64,000 nucleotides of DNA, taken from contig NZ_CP089985.1 in NCBI RefSeq assembly GCF_021390155.1, forward strand, positions 4,041,001-4,105,000. Reading direction: 5' to 3'. Shown piece after piece: positions 46,346 through 55,198 of the stretch. This DNA is from Pseudomonas sp. HN11. GTDB lineage: Bacteria; Pseudomonadota; Gammaproteobacteria; Pseudomonadales; Pseudomonadaceae. Positions within the stretch are counted from its first letter, which is position 1. Each line of letters opens with the position of its first letter. The position numbers and the translations under genes are program-made. The notes beneath the pieces are model-generated. The model ran no database searches, was not told the origin of the DNA, and worked only from the letters and a program-made list of their open reading frames with translations.

Positions 46346-47257
46346 TCACACCTTCGTAAACTGAGACAGTGACTCTCTGAGCTTTGGTGCAGCAAAATCA
46401 ATGAAGCGACGGAGTTTGAGTGGCATCAAATTACGCGATACGTGAATCATATGCACTGGAACCGGCTCGATCTCGAACTCTTGAAGCAAGATCTCTAACC
46501 TACCGTCCCTTACTGCTTCGGCAGAATCGTGCTGCAGTACCAACGTTGCTCCAATCCCATAAACTGCTGCATCAACCGCAGTATCGGGGGCAGAAACTTG
46601 CAAACGTGGTTCTACGGGAACGGTGGTAACGTTCCCTGTTTTGGGCATTCGAAAACGCCAAGGTGAAAGGTACGGACTGTTGAACACAACGCACGGTATC
46701 TTTGTGAGTGCATCCAATTCGCGGGGCACGCCGTATTTCTTCAAAAAAGCAGGACTGGCACAGACAGTCGCACGCAGATACCCAACGCCTGTCGCGATCA
46801 TGCTGCTATCTGCTAGCTCTCCAATGCGGATCGCCAAATCAGCGTGTGCATCGACGAGATCTATGTTGCGATCGGACTGAAGCAATTTGATTGTAATGTC
46901 GGGAAACAAGGATAAAAATTCGTTGATGATCGGCAACACATGCAGCCGTCCAAATTGCACGGGAGCAGCGATAACCAATTCACCTCGGGGGGCCGTAAAC
47001 TCACCTGTTGCCTCTCGCTCCTGATCGTTGACTTGTTCCAGGATTCGACGCGCAGCTGCGATGTATGCAGCACCTGCATCTGTCAACATCAGCTTCCGTG
47101 TCGTACGTGTGAGCAACCTTGTTCCTAGATGCGCCTCAAGGTCCGTCACCCGACGGGTAAGCGTTGACACCGGGATCCGAAGCTCTCGCGCGGCAGCGGA
47201 AAGACTTCCTTTGTCGACAGCGGATAACAGCATCGCCATAGCTTCGAGACGGTCCAA
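46346..47257 (-). CDS. LysR-family regulator
   Basis: A LysR protein of about 303 residues. Family members with this helix-turn-helix (AMLLSAVDKGSLSAAARELRIPVSTLTRRVTDLEAHLGTRLL) usually begin MDRLEAM, which here corresponds to a TTG at 47257. The frame is open to a TTG at 47335, inside a terminator, so the longer forms are unlikely. The effector domain is complete (GELVIAAPVQFGRLHV). It follows the SDR gene on the same strand but is separated by a terminator, so it has its own promoter. Confidence 0.9.
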   Translation of the reverse strand: MDRLEAMAMLLSAVDKGSLSAAARELRIPVSTLTRRVTDLEAHLGTRLLTRTTRKLMLTDAGAAYIAAARRILEQVNDQEREATGEFTAPRGELVIAAPVQFGRLHVLPIINEFLSLFPDITIKLLQSDRNIDLVDAHADLAIRIGELADSSMIATGVGYLRATVCASPAFLKKYGVPRELDALTKIPCVVFNSPYLSPWRFRMPKTGNVTTVPVEPRLQVSAPDTAVDAAVYGIGATLVLQHDSAEAVRDGRLEILLQEFEIEPVPVHMIHVSRNLMPLKLRRFIDFAAPKLRESLSQFTKV

Positions 47258-47333
47258 ATCACTAGTCCATTTCAGGGTAAATGTCGCCAGTGTAGGAGAT
47301 TTTGACATCATGAGATACGTACGCATAAGGCCC

Positions 47334-47371
47334 AAAAAACGACCGCGTTTAGCACTCGCTAATGCGGTCGT
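47334..47371 (-). terminator. Rho-independent terminator of the SDR gene
   Basis: On the minus strand ACGACCGC pairs with GCGGTCGT (47371-47364 with 47346-47339), extended by TTAGC/GCTAA around a 4-nt loop, and followed by a run of T corresponding to A at 47334-47339. It lies 27 bp after the SDR stop. Confidence 0.8.
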
Positions 47372-47397
47372 CCGTAAGAAAGCATGATCAACTACCG

Positions 47398-48144
47398 TTA
47401 AAACTGTGTCAGACCACCGTCCACGACCAATTCAATGCCTGTTGTGTACGATGAGTCATCACTGGCCAAATAAAGCGCACTTTTTGCCAACTCCGACGCT
47501 TCACCGAACCGCTTCAGTGAGATCTTTTGTTCCAAGCCGGCTGCGACCTCGCTTAACTGTTCCTCGTTCAAACCGATCTTGCTGTAAAACGGCGTGGCGA
47601 TGGCGCCGGGGCTGATTGCGTTGACGCGAATTCCGCGAGGAGCAAGCTCAGCTCCCAGAGTGCGGACCAACGACCGGGCGGCTGCTTTTGTGGCGGCGAG
47701 AATCGATAGGCCAGGCATGCCAACGGTGTTTAGGAATGATGTAGTGACGATAATGCTGCCACCTGCGGGAATAAGTGGGGCGGTTTTTTGGATCGTGAAA
47801 AACGTACCGTTGAAATTCAGAGCCAGGTTGTCTTCGACGTACTCTGGCGTAACCGCTTCCAGCGGAGCGACAGTGCTAGCGCCGGCATTCGCGAACACGA
47901 TATCGATGCGGCCGAATTTCGCACGCGTTTCTTCAACAGCACGCTCGATGTCGGCGACTTTACGGACATCGGCTTGGATAAACACTGCTCGGCCACCCAG
48001 CTCCTGATCAACTGCTTCCAAGCGATCAGCGGTGGAGCCAACGATTACAACTTCTGCACCTTCGGCCAGAAATAGTTTGGCTGTTTCCAAGCCGATCCCG
48101 GAGGTGCCACCCGTGATGAAAGCCACTTTGTTTTTCAGTTTCAT
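47398..48144 (-). CDS. Short-chain dehydrogenase/reductase, catalytic Tyr replaced
   Basis: A 248-residue Rossmann-fold SDR. The cofactor motif TGGTSGIG (residues about 11-18), FANAG, and the C-terminal VDGG are normal. In the catalytic Y-x-x-x-K motif the Tyr position is Leu: the sequence reads SILAATKAA where SVYSATKAA is usual. Lys is kept. It may be a sub-family with altered chemistry, or inactive. The ATG at 48144 follows AGGAG. The A-type TetR gene at 48595 is divergent and may repress it; the TAGATGATG motif lies between them. Confidence 0.92.
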   Translation of the reverse strand: MKLKNKVAFITGGTSGIGLETAKLFLAEGAEVVIVGSTADRLEAVDQELGGRAVFIQADVRKVADIERAVEETRAKFGRIDIVFANAGASTVAPLEAVTPEYVEDNLALNFNGTFFTIQKTAPLIPAGGSIIVTTSFLNTVGMPGLSILAATKAAARSLVRTLGAELAPRGIRVNAISPGAIATPFYSKIGLNEEQLSEVAAGLEQKISLKRFGEASELAKSALYLASDDSSYTTGIELVVDGGLTQF

Positions 48145-48464
48145 ATCGTATCTCCTATCGAGTAACCAACGCACGGATGTGCCAATGACGCAATCATCGT
48201 CGACCTCTGTTAAGGACATCAGCGACGTTGCTGGTGAGGAAGAATGCCTGCTACAGAGGCTTTGGATAATCCAGCAAACGCGGATTACACCTATTCGAAA
48301 ATCGAGTAAATGATCCCTAATCTGTGTTGGTGGTCAGTCGAAACGCTAAGACGGGTGACGAAGGAGATCGAGCCTAAGGGATAGCCATAGCGGGGTTCCA
48401 AAGGCCATGGATGCGCCGTCGCCAGCGTGTCTAGCGAGGAAACCAGGGTCGGAAAAAACCCACA

Positions 48465-48473
48465 TAGATGATG
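48465..48473. promoter_or_regulatory. TAGATGATG motif between SDR and tetR (A-type operator)
   Basis: The nine-base motif shared with 7350, 15491 and, in shorter form, 15618 and 38443, here between divergent SDR and TetR genes. Confidence 0.4.
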
Positions 48474-48594
48474 AGATGTGACCGAATATCCGTTTTGAGT
48501 GTACGGCTTAGATTAATCTGATAAGCTTTAATCATTATGGTCAGTTGCTGGTGCGCGAAGCCGCAGCGCCAGATTGATAGGAGAGACTGTTGAA

Positions 48595-49209
48595 ATGAGG
48601 AAATCAAAGGCAGAAACCGCAGAAACGCGGAAACGGATCGTGAATGTCGCGTCCCAAGTATTCAAATGCAATGGAATCCATGCCACTGGTGTATCAGAGA
48701 TTATGGCCGCGGCAGGACTGACGCACGGTGGTTTTTATCGCCATTTCGAGTCGAAAGAACAACTCGTTGCCGAAGCCTGTGCCGTGAGTATGGAAGAGCT
48801 GGTGGGCGCCGCAGAAATCGCTGTAAATGGCGGTGAAGAGGCATTCCTGAAGCACGTCCAAGAATTTCTTTCCTCAGAATATCGTGACGATCGTTTGGGC
48901 GGTTGCCCTTTGGTCGCTATGGGTAGCGAATTGGCGCGCGCAGACGCAGATACTCGTCGCGCGGCATCATCAGGATTCGAGGGCTTGATCGATCTCATAG
49001 CTAAGCGAAGCCGATTCAAAGATCCTGAGGCGGCGAAGGCTGATGCGATTTTTACACTTTCGTCCATGATTGGGGCCGTGACAATGTCGCGAATTGTAGA
49101 TGATCCAGAGCTTTCCGATCTCATTCTTGAATCGACAAGGACGCGGCTGCTTGAACTATCGACAGGCCCGAAAATTAAACGCACAAAGACAAAAGCAAAA
49201 GCAGCGTGA
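48595..49209 (+). CDS. TetR/AcrR-family repressor (paralogue A3)
   Basis: A 204-residue close paralogue of the regulators at 14794 and 37644 (SKAETAETRKRIV, FKCNGIHAT, GLTHGGFYRHFESKEQLVAEACAVSMEEL, GGCPLVAMGSELARADADTRRAA). A lysine-rich C-terminal tail (KIKRTKTKAKAA) is its own addition. The ATG at 48595 has AGGAG ten bases ahead. Divergent from the SDR gene, its likely target. It is the last gene before the ICE core. Confidence 0.93.
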   Translation: MRKSKAETAETRKRIVNVASQVFKCNGIHATGVSEIMAAAGLTHGGFYRHFESKEQLVAEACAVSMEELVGAAEIAVNGGEEAFLKHVQEFLSSEYRDDRLGGCPLVAMGSELARADADTRRAASSGFEGLIDLIAKRSRFKDPEAAKADAIFTLSSMIGAVTMSRIVDDPELSDLILESTRTRLLELSTGPKIKRTKTKAKAA

Positions 49210-49502
49210 CTTCTTCTAGCCTTCGAGATGTCAGCTTTGCAAATGACCTGGGCTTATGGGGAGCGCCGGGGCAGATTTTCTGTTCAGGCGCCCAAGTCAA
49301 AACCTTCTGAAGCCTGCCGACGTTGTATCGTCTTGGTGTTAAAAGCCAGACAGAGCGAACAATTTATCCAAGTATGACGAATAGGATTTTTTTAATAATA
49401 CCTCGGACCGACCAAGGGACAGTCACCGCACGGAAGCTCAGGCCTGTACAGCCTTCAAAACGTATCTAGCGGATCTGCCCCCTCAGACATGAGGCCGCCA
49501 AT
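49210..49502. other. Junction between cargo and ICE core
   Basis: Nearly 300 bp with no gene. No tRNA end or direct repeat that would mark an attachment site is visible. Base composition appears to change from AT-richer cargo to GC-richer core across this stretch. Confidence 0.4.
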
Positions 49503-50249
49503 ATGTACACGCCCAACAGCTACAATCCGCTGGCAAAATTGTTTTATCGTCCCATCGATGCAGCCATACGTTGGTGTAATCTCATGACTCATGAATCTCA
49601 GATTCTTGCGTCCGTCGAGGATTCGCCCGCAACGCTGTTCACTACTTTCCCTCAATGGCCATGTCTTCGCACCAACACCGAAAAAATTTTCGATGCGGTG
49701 CGCAACCGTGAGCTACCGTACGGCGTTTTCGGCGTGACGGTAACACCTGGAACTCCCATCGATTGCAGATTGCTGACTATTAGGCATACAGATCTCAAAT
49801 GGTGGATGCTTCATCATTATCCCGATCAACGTCCAACGTTCCTATTCGGGAAGCAGCCGGCTGATGAGCAAATCAACATTGGTACCTACCTGACACTGCG
49901 GGCAGATAAAGATGCGCTTGAGATAGAGCTGAAAGCAAACAGAACTGCCCTTCGTGAACTCCTCGAAGACCTCAAGTCCGTCGGCTTAGAACGAGATAAT
50001 TTACGCGCGCTGGGTAAGGCGCAGGGCAAGCTCAGCGAACGCAGTGAAACCGGTTATCAGCGTGTAATCGGCGCCTTGCTCGAAACACTTCTCGGCACCT
50101 CACCAGCTGGTAAACCCAATTCCGTATTCGATAGTCAAGCCGCAATAGTTGATTCAATAACTGCGCATTTTGAAGGCATCCCAGGTTTGAGCAAACGTAC
50201 CCTCGATGAAAAATTCGCCACTGCTCGGCGCAGCTTTTCCCGCGTTTAA
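49503..50249 (+). CDS. Conserved hypothetical, first gene of ICE core
   Basis: A 248-residue soluble protein, starting eight bases after GAGG. The N-terminal half has aromatic-rich, hydrophilic sequence. A coiled-coil-like helix spans about 140-180 (ALEIELKANRTALRELLEDLKSVGLERDNLRAL). The C-terminal 60 residues (VIGALLETLLG ... IPGLSKRTLDEKFATARRSF) resemble the tail domain of small proteins often found next to alpA on islands. No function is recognised. Confidence 0.75.
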   Translation: MYTPNSYNPLAKLFYRPIDAAIRWCNLMTHESQILASVEDSPATLFTTFPQWPCLRTNTEKIFDAVRNRELPYGVFGVTVTPGTPIDCRLLTIRHTDLKWWMLHHYPDQRPTFLFGKQPADEQINIGTYLTLRADKDALEIELKANRTALRELLEDLKSVGLERDNLRALGKAQGKLSERSETGYQRVIGALLETLLGTSPAGKPNSVFDSQAAIVDSITAHFEGIPGLSKRTLDEKFATARRSFSRV

Positions 50250-50256
50250 GTCAGCG

Positions 50257-50292
50257 CATTGCACTTGCAATTGGCACAATTGCAATGCAATG
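50257..50292. promoter_or_regulatory. Nested palindrome upstream of alpA-parA
   Basis: TTGCAATTG (50265-50273) and CAATTGCAA (50277-50285) are perfect 9-bp arms around GCA. CATTGC (50257-50262) and GCAATG (50287-50292) add a second ring. It is a good candidate operator for AlpA, or a partition (parS-like) site for the ParA/ParB proteins downstream. Confidence 0.55.
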
Positions 50293-50361
50293 ACTGTCAG
50301 ACGTTTCTGGTTTTGAATTCAGGTCTCTCCCAATTGCGCCATCCGGCGCCAAGGAATGACC

Positions 50362-50589
50362 ATGCAATCCCAAACAGCAATCGATTCGTCTCAACCTGAA
50401 TTAATCGAGCGCCACATCATGCGGCGCGACGAGGTGGAGCGAAAGACTGGATTCAAGCGCGCGCACATCTATAACCTAATGAAGGAAGGTAAATTCCCTC
50501 AGGCTAAACGCATCGGATTACGTGCAGTCGGCTGGGACTCGTTGGAGATCGAGCGATGGGTTGTTGAGCGTCTGGGCCAGCAGGGCTGA
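50362..50589 (+). CDS. alpA: AlpA-family transcriptional regulator
   Basis: A 75-residue MerR-like winged helix protein of the AlpA / Vis family: IMRRDEVERKTGFKRAHIYNLMKEGKFPQAKRIGLRAVGWDSLEIERWV. The ATG at 50362 has AAGGA six bases ahead; the ATG at 50356 is too close. Such proteins control excision and transfer genes of islands. It lies 4 bp ahead of parA. Confidence 0.92.
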   Translation: MQSQTAIDSSQPELIERHIMRRDEVERKTGFKRAHIYNLMKEGKFPQAKRIGLRAVGWDSLEIERWVVERLGQQG

Positions 50590-50593
50590 TGCC

Positions 50594-51436
50594 ATGCGCG
50601 TGGTCGCGGTGCTTTCCACCAAAGGTGGGGTCGGAAAAACCACAGTAGCTGCCAATCTCGGCGGTCTGCTGGCGGATGCTGGTCTACGCGTCCTACTGCT
50701 CGATCTCGACAGCCAACCCACCCTCTCCAGCTATTACGCTTTGAACCAGAAAGCTGTCGCTGGCACGTACGAGCTCATTGCACTCAACTTAACGAAGCCT
50801 GCACGGATCGTTTCCAAGACCATAATCGCAGGGCTTGATCTGATCATCTCCAACGACGCTCAGGGCCAGTTAAGTACATTACTGCTACATGCCCCTGACG
50901 GGCGATTACGACTACGCAATTTGCTAGACGATTTTCGCCCCCGTTATGACCTGCTTTTGATCGACACCCAAGGCGCACGTAGCGTACTGCTGGAGATGGC
51001 AATCCTCGCGTGCGATATCGCCCTCTCTCCCATCACACCGGAGATGCTAGCCGCCCGTGAACTACGCCGCGGCACTTTGAAGCTGTTCAGCGAGCTCGAA
51101 CCGTTTCGGCACCTGGGTATTACGCTGCCACCGTTGCGACTGCTGCTGAACCAGGTAAATAGCATCCGGATAGACACGCGCATGATCATTCGTGGCCTGC
51201 ACGAGACCTTCGCTGGGGCTCCCAACATCTCAGTTCTAAGCACCGTAGTTCCAGACCGAGTGGCTTACCTCAATGCCGCCTCCCTAGGCCTACCAGCCCA
51301 CCGAATCGAGACTCGCCAGTCACGTGAACGACGCATGCAATCAGCGTTGGAAACCATGCAAGCGTTAGCCATCGAGTTGTTTCCGGAATGGCGCGAAGCG
51401 ATTTCTAGGGTGGGCAGTTACGCAGACGTTCGATGA
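50594..51436 (+). CDS. parA: ParA-family partition ATPase (Soj)
   Basis: A 280-residue ParA with deviant Walker A KGGVGKT at residues about 10-16, the A' region (LIDTQGA) and the ParA fold along its length. In PFGI-1/pKLC102 elements this soj gene is needed for maintenance of the excised form. The ATG at 50594 begins 4 bp after alpA. Confidence 0.94.
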   Translation: MRVVAVLSTKGGVGKTTVAANLGGLLADAGLRVLLLDLDSQPTLSSYYALNQKAVAGTYELIALNLTKPARIVSKTIIAGLDLIISNDAQGQLSTLLLHAPDGRLRLRNLLDDFRPRYDLLLIDTQGARSVLLEMAILACDIALSPITPEMLAARELRRGTLKLFSELEPFRHLGITLPPLRLLLNQVNSIRIDTRMIIRGLHETFAGAPNISVLSTVVPDRVAYLNAASLGLPAHRIETRQSRERRMQSALETMQALAIELFPEWREAISRVGSYADVR

Positions 51437-51520
51437 GATGGATACCGAAGCCGGCATTTCTCGCCAGTCATTTTGTTTGTTCAACCTTCAGGCCAACAGC
51501 GTTTGGCGAGGAGTCTTTTG

Positions 51521-51730
51521 ATGTTGGATCAGTTTCCCATCATCGTTCAGCCATCCACTAGACAAAATCATCCACCTGGCGAGGAGTACTGCACCGTGGT
51601 CTTTCGCCTACAGGGTGCGCGCTCTGCCATGGGGTGGTTCCTTGCAGAACTCTCCCGACATTTCGAAGGTTCGGGAACAGCTGAAATTGTAAAGTTCGAG
51701 ATCGGTGACCATTTGCGTAACCGGCGTTAA
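51521..51730 (+). CDS. Small conserved ICE protein, unknown
   Basis: A 69-residue protein placed between parA and parB. GAGGAG stands seven bases ahead of the ATG at 51521, so it is probably real. The pattern (EYCTVVFRLQGARSAMGWFLAELSRHF) suggests a small alpha/beta protein. No function is known to me. Confidence 0.65.
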   Translation: MLDQFPIIVQPSTRQNHPPGEEYCTVVFRLQGARSAMGWFLAELSRHFEGSGTAEIVKFEIGDHLRNRR

Positions 51731-51743
51731 CTGAGGCATTCAA

Positions 51744-53327
51744 ATGAAGAAGCTCAGCCAGGAGGAGATCATCGAGAAGCTGCACCAGGACCATTTTCCT
51801 CGGGGTCCAGAACTGGAGCGACTGTCCGATCCAATCATCGATACCCCCATGCTGGTCACACTGGAGCAATTGCGGCCCTACGAACACAACCCGCGCTTCA
51901 TCCGAAATCCGCTTTATGACGATATAAAAGCCTCGATTCGTGAACGAGGGCTGGACCAACCACCGCCGATTACCCGCCGCCCGGGTGAAACCTATTTCAT
52001 TATCCGCAACGGCGGTAATACGCGATTGGCGATTCTCGGCGAACTGTGGCAAGAAACCCACGACGAGCGCTTCTTTCGTATTCATTGCCTGTTCCGGCCT
52101 TGGAGCAATGAAATCACCACCCTGATCGGCCATCTGGCCGAAAGCGATCTGCACGGCCAACTCACCTTCATCGAACGTGCTCTGGCGGTAGCCAAACTCA
52201 AGACCATGCTCGAAGCAGATGAAGCTGCTCTCTCACAACGCGAGCTCGCACGACGTCTTGCCTCTGGGGGCTATCCCATTTCACAGTCGCACATCAGCCG
52301 GATGCTCGACACCCTCGAATACTTGCTGCCCGCCATCCCACAAACCCTGTATGCCGGATTGGGTAAGCCCAAAATTGAACGTCTGATCGGCCTGCGTAGC
52401 CAAGCTGAACGGACCTGGAATCGCTATCAAAGCGACGCCATTGCATTCCCCGAGTTTTGGCTCGACACCCTGGGCCAATTTGATGCCGTCCCTGACTCTC
52501 TCGATTTTGAGCAAGTCCAGGATGAATTGCTCACACGCATGAGCCGCTTATTCGGACAGTCCTACCGCATGCTGGCCCTGGAGCTGAGCGATACACAACG
52601 CATCATCCGTACGCCTGGCGGTGTCGTCATGCCCTCAGAGAGCAGCCATCCGCCGAACGTCGATGAAACCGCGGTAGGCCCCCTCTCCTCCGCGCCCCAT
52701 CCCCAATCAATTGAGACTAAGGCCAAGACTGAAATAGAGCGAGAGGATCTGCTCACGCTGCCCGAAACGAATGTCGAATCAACAGTCAACCTTACGTCAC
52801 GCGTCCAACGGATTCGCGAGCAGATTGATCGCAACACTGCACCCGAACCAACACCAATCGTCGAAACTTACACGATCGACGACATCTGGTTCATCGCCCC
52901 AACGTTGGATAGCCCTGAGCAGCTGCGATTTGCCATTGCGGGATTGGCCAGGGAAATGGCGACCTACGCCGGACATTCCGAGAGCATCGTCGACCAGAAG
53001 TATGGTTTGGGTTTCGCTCTCAACATGGATCAACTGGATCTTTCAACGCCTCGTGCGACCGGCGTTCATCTGATGCTCCTTGCCCTACTGCGCGCTCAAG
53101 ACGAAGTGAACTGGGAAGATCGCAAGCAATTGCCCTCAGCCCTGTTCGGACAACTGCTATTGGGGGTCTATCAACTTCCGCTGACAGATCGTCCCGCTGT
53201 GGACGTAGGATTGGAGCGATTGCCTGACGCTCTACTGATAAAACTGTATCGCCTCATTCGCTTAGCGCGGCGCCTGATCGACTTAGCGCTTACCCCTGAA
53301 GACGACGAACCAAGGGAGCTGCCATGA
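51744..53327 (+). CDS. parB: ParB-family protein of PFGI-1-class ICE
   Basis: A 527-residue ParB-like protein. The N-terminal nuclease-fold/CTPase-like domain has LEQLRPYEHNPR and the R-NGGNTR loop (IRNGGNTRLAIL). A helix-turn-helix follows (LSQRELARRLASGGYPISQSHISRML, about 145-175), and a long variable C-terminal half. Length and layout fit the ICE-type ParB (PFGI-1 class) rather than chromosomal ParB. It overlaps the next gene by ATGA. Confidence 0.92.
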   Translation: MKKLSQEEIIEKLHQDHFPRGPELERLSDPIIDTPMLVTLEQLRPYEHNPRFIRNPLYDDIKASIRERGLDQPPPITRRPGETYFIIRNGGNTRLAILGELWQETHDERFFRIHCLFRPWSNEITTLIGHLAESDLHGQLTFIERALAVAKLKTMLEADEAALSQRELARRLASGGYPISQSHISRMLDTLEYLLPAIPQTLYAGLGKPKIERLIGLRSQAERTWNRYQSDAIAFPEFWLDTLGQFDAVPDSLDFEQVQDELLTRMSRLFGQSYRMLALELSDTQRIIRTPGGVVMPSESSHPPNVDETAVGPLSSAPHPQSIETKAKTEIEREDLLTLPETNVESTVNLTSRVQRIREQIDRNTAPEPTPIVETYTIDDIWFIAPTLDSPEQLRFAIAGLAREMATYAGHSESIVDQKYGLGFALNMDQLDLSTPRATGVHLMLLALLRAQDEVNWEDRKQLPSALFGQLLLGVYQLPLTDRPAVDVGLERLPDALLIKLYRLIRLARRLIDLALTPEDDEPRELP

Positions 53328-53872
53328 ACCTGTCTTTCAATGTGCTCAACCAGGCCATGCTGACCCAGGTCCTTCACGAGGTGCGTCTGGGCAATCTGCA
53401 ACGCTGCAAGGCGCTCGGATTGGGTGAAGAGGATATCTACCTGCTGCAATCTTTGCCGCCTACCACGCTGTCACGCCTGGCCCATGCCACCATTCCCTGG
53501 GTTGAGGTCAAGATTGATTCGCCGGTGCTACATCGTTTGATCGACCAGGCCGAACGCGACGAGCAGAACGAGCGCTTGATCAACCGAGCGCTCAAGCTTG
53601 GTGCCAGCAGTACCATCATGTACCAGTGCTTCGGCTTAGCACATTCGGAAACCGCCCTGCGCCGACGCCTGCTCAAGATAGAAACCCGTAAGGGGCGTCC
53701 ACAGAACTTGAGTGAAGCGCAGGAACACGCGCTCTGGCAGCGTTGGTGTCAATTACGCGCACAGGACGGTACCGAGGATCAGCTCGATGCCATGATGATG
53801 TTGGCGGAGGAGCAACAGATCAGCTTGACCGTTGTTTGGCAACAGATCGATCAGTACAGCAACGGAACATGA
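53324..53872 (+). CDS. DUF2857-family ICE protein
   Basis: A 182-residue helical protein recognised as DUF2857. The first half is a helical bundle with GLGEEDIYLLQSLPPTTLSRLAHA, and the second half has an HTH-like segment (LGASSTIMYQCFGLAHSETALRRRLL). Translationally coupled by ATGA overlaps to parB before it and the STY4528-type gene after it. Its role may be in replication control, which is inference from position. Confidence 0.88.
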   Translation: MNLSFNVLNQAMLTQVLHEVRLGNLQRCKALGLGEEDIYLLQSLPPTTLSRLAHATIPWVEVKIDSPVLHRLIDQAERDEQNERLINRALKLGASSTIMYQCFGLAHSETALRRRLLKIETRKGRPQNLSEAQEHALWQRWCQLRAQDGTEDQLDAMMMLAEEQQISLTVVWQQIDQYSNGT

Positions 53873-55056
53873 ACACCGCCCCCTTCAGTCGCTGGCAGCG
53901 TGTTCTGCAGCAATGCACCCAGCAGTTGAGTGAACGTTGGCCTGCACGTCCCACCACTGAACAACCCTCCAACCAGGCTCTACAGGCTGGTTTTCTGTTC
54001 AGTGGCAAATCACATGAAGTCGTGCCGCGTCGCCTACTGCTGGATAACCGGTTGACGCCATTGGAGCGTAACGCCTGGCAAGTGTTTCGACTTATGTTGC
54101 AAGGCCAGGGGGTGGTTACCCCGCGCTATGAGGATTTGCAGCCTTACCTGTCGAGCGTGCCTTATGGAGTATCAGCTTCCCGAGAAACCATCGCTCGCGT
54201 CCTAACGATGCTCCGGCTGACCCGATGGCTCAGCTTGGTAAGTCGTGGCCGCGATCAGCTCAGCGGACGCCTACAGGGCTCTCTGTATGTCCTACACGAT
54301 GAACCGCTAACTCCTGCCGAAGCCATGGAACTGGATCAAGACTACCTCGAGCTAGTCGGACACGCCCTCGATCACGCGACCAAGGCTGTGCGTATTGTCG
54401 CGCAGCATATTGTGGAAGAAATTCGCCAAGACAAGAATATCGATCAGGGGCGACTACCTACCCGACTTGAGAGCTGGGGCGAACATTGGACGCCGCAGGA
54501 ATTGGATCAGGCAACCGATGAAGTGTTACACGATTCCGAACTGAGTAGCGATCACAGTGTTCCGAATCGTGTGGGACTTCGTTCGGATTCCGAACCGGGC
54601 CTGAACGCCAATGTTTCCGGCACAGTTCGGAAACCGAACGCCGCCTGTACTGTATTAAAAGAAAGTATTTGTACTGTACCGCGCGCGACCCCAGCGGTGG
54701 ATAACCTGCATTGGCCCGATCCGCTGCACTTGAGCCCAAACGAACGCCAGGCCGTCGCCGTGGCGTTGAACAAGCTCAAACCAGTGGATCGACAGCCAGT
54801 GCTCAACGAAGCGGGTGCACGGTGTGCGGCTGGCGGTATCCGCAAGCCCGCGGCTTATCTGATGGGCCTTATTCAGCGAGCACTGAAAGGCGATTTTCGT
54901 CCTTGGGCAGGTCAGGCTGAATTATTACCCATTGCAGAGCCACCCTCCGTCCCTTCACGCCGCTCAAGAAAACAAGGCGAACCCGTCTCTGCCCTTGCCC
55001 AAGCGTGCCTGAATGAGTTACGCCAGCTGCGTGGCAAACGTGCTGGACGTCAGTAG
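53869..55056 (+). CDS. STY4528-family ICE replication protein
   Basis: A 395-residue protein recognised as the STY4528 type found on SPI-7 and PFGI-1-like islands. The ATG at 53869 overlaps the DUF2857 stop. A central winged-helix-like region (YGVSASRETIARVLTMLRLTRWLSLVSRG) fits DNA binding to an origin. A roughly 70-residue low-conservation linker precedes a C-terminal helical domain and a basic tail. It presumably starts plasmid-like replication of the excised element. Confidence 0.9.
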   Translation: MNTAPFSRWQRVLQQCTQQLSERWPARPTTEQPSNQALQAGFLFSGKSHEVVPRRLLLDNRLTPLERNAWQVFRLMLQGQGVVTPRYEDLQPYLSSVPYGVSASRETIARVLTMLRLTRWLSLVSRGRDQLSGRLQGSLYVLHDEPLTPAEAMELDQDYLELVGHALDHATKAVRIVAQHIVEEIRQDKNIDQGRLPTRLESWGEHWTPQELDQATDEVLHDSELSSDHSVPNRVGLRSDSEPGLNANVSGTVRKPNAACTVLKESICTVPRATPAVDNLHWPDPLHLSPNERQAVAVALNKLKPVDRQPVLNEAGARCAAGGIRKPAAYLMGLIQRALKGDFRPWAGQAELLPIAEPPSVPSRRSRKQGEPVSALAQACLNELRQLRGKRAGRQ

Positions 55057-55198
55057 ATTTGATGCCACTGGCATCAGTGCCAAGCGTCCTAGAAAGTGCC
55101 GTCTCGAACCAAACCGAACAGACCACATTCAGCTTTTTGACTGTCCTTGACCTTTATCTGTCGCAACGTCCCGTCCAAGTCTATGCGAGGACAACACC

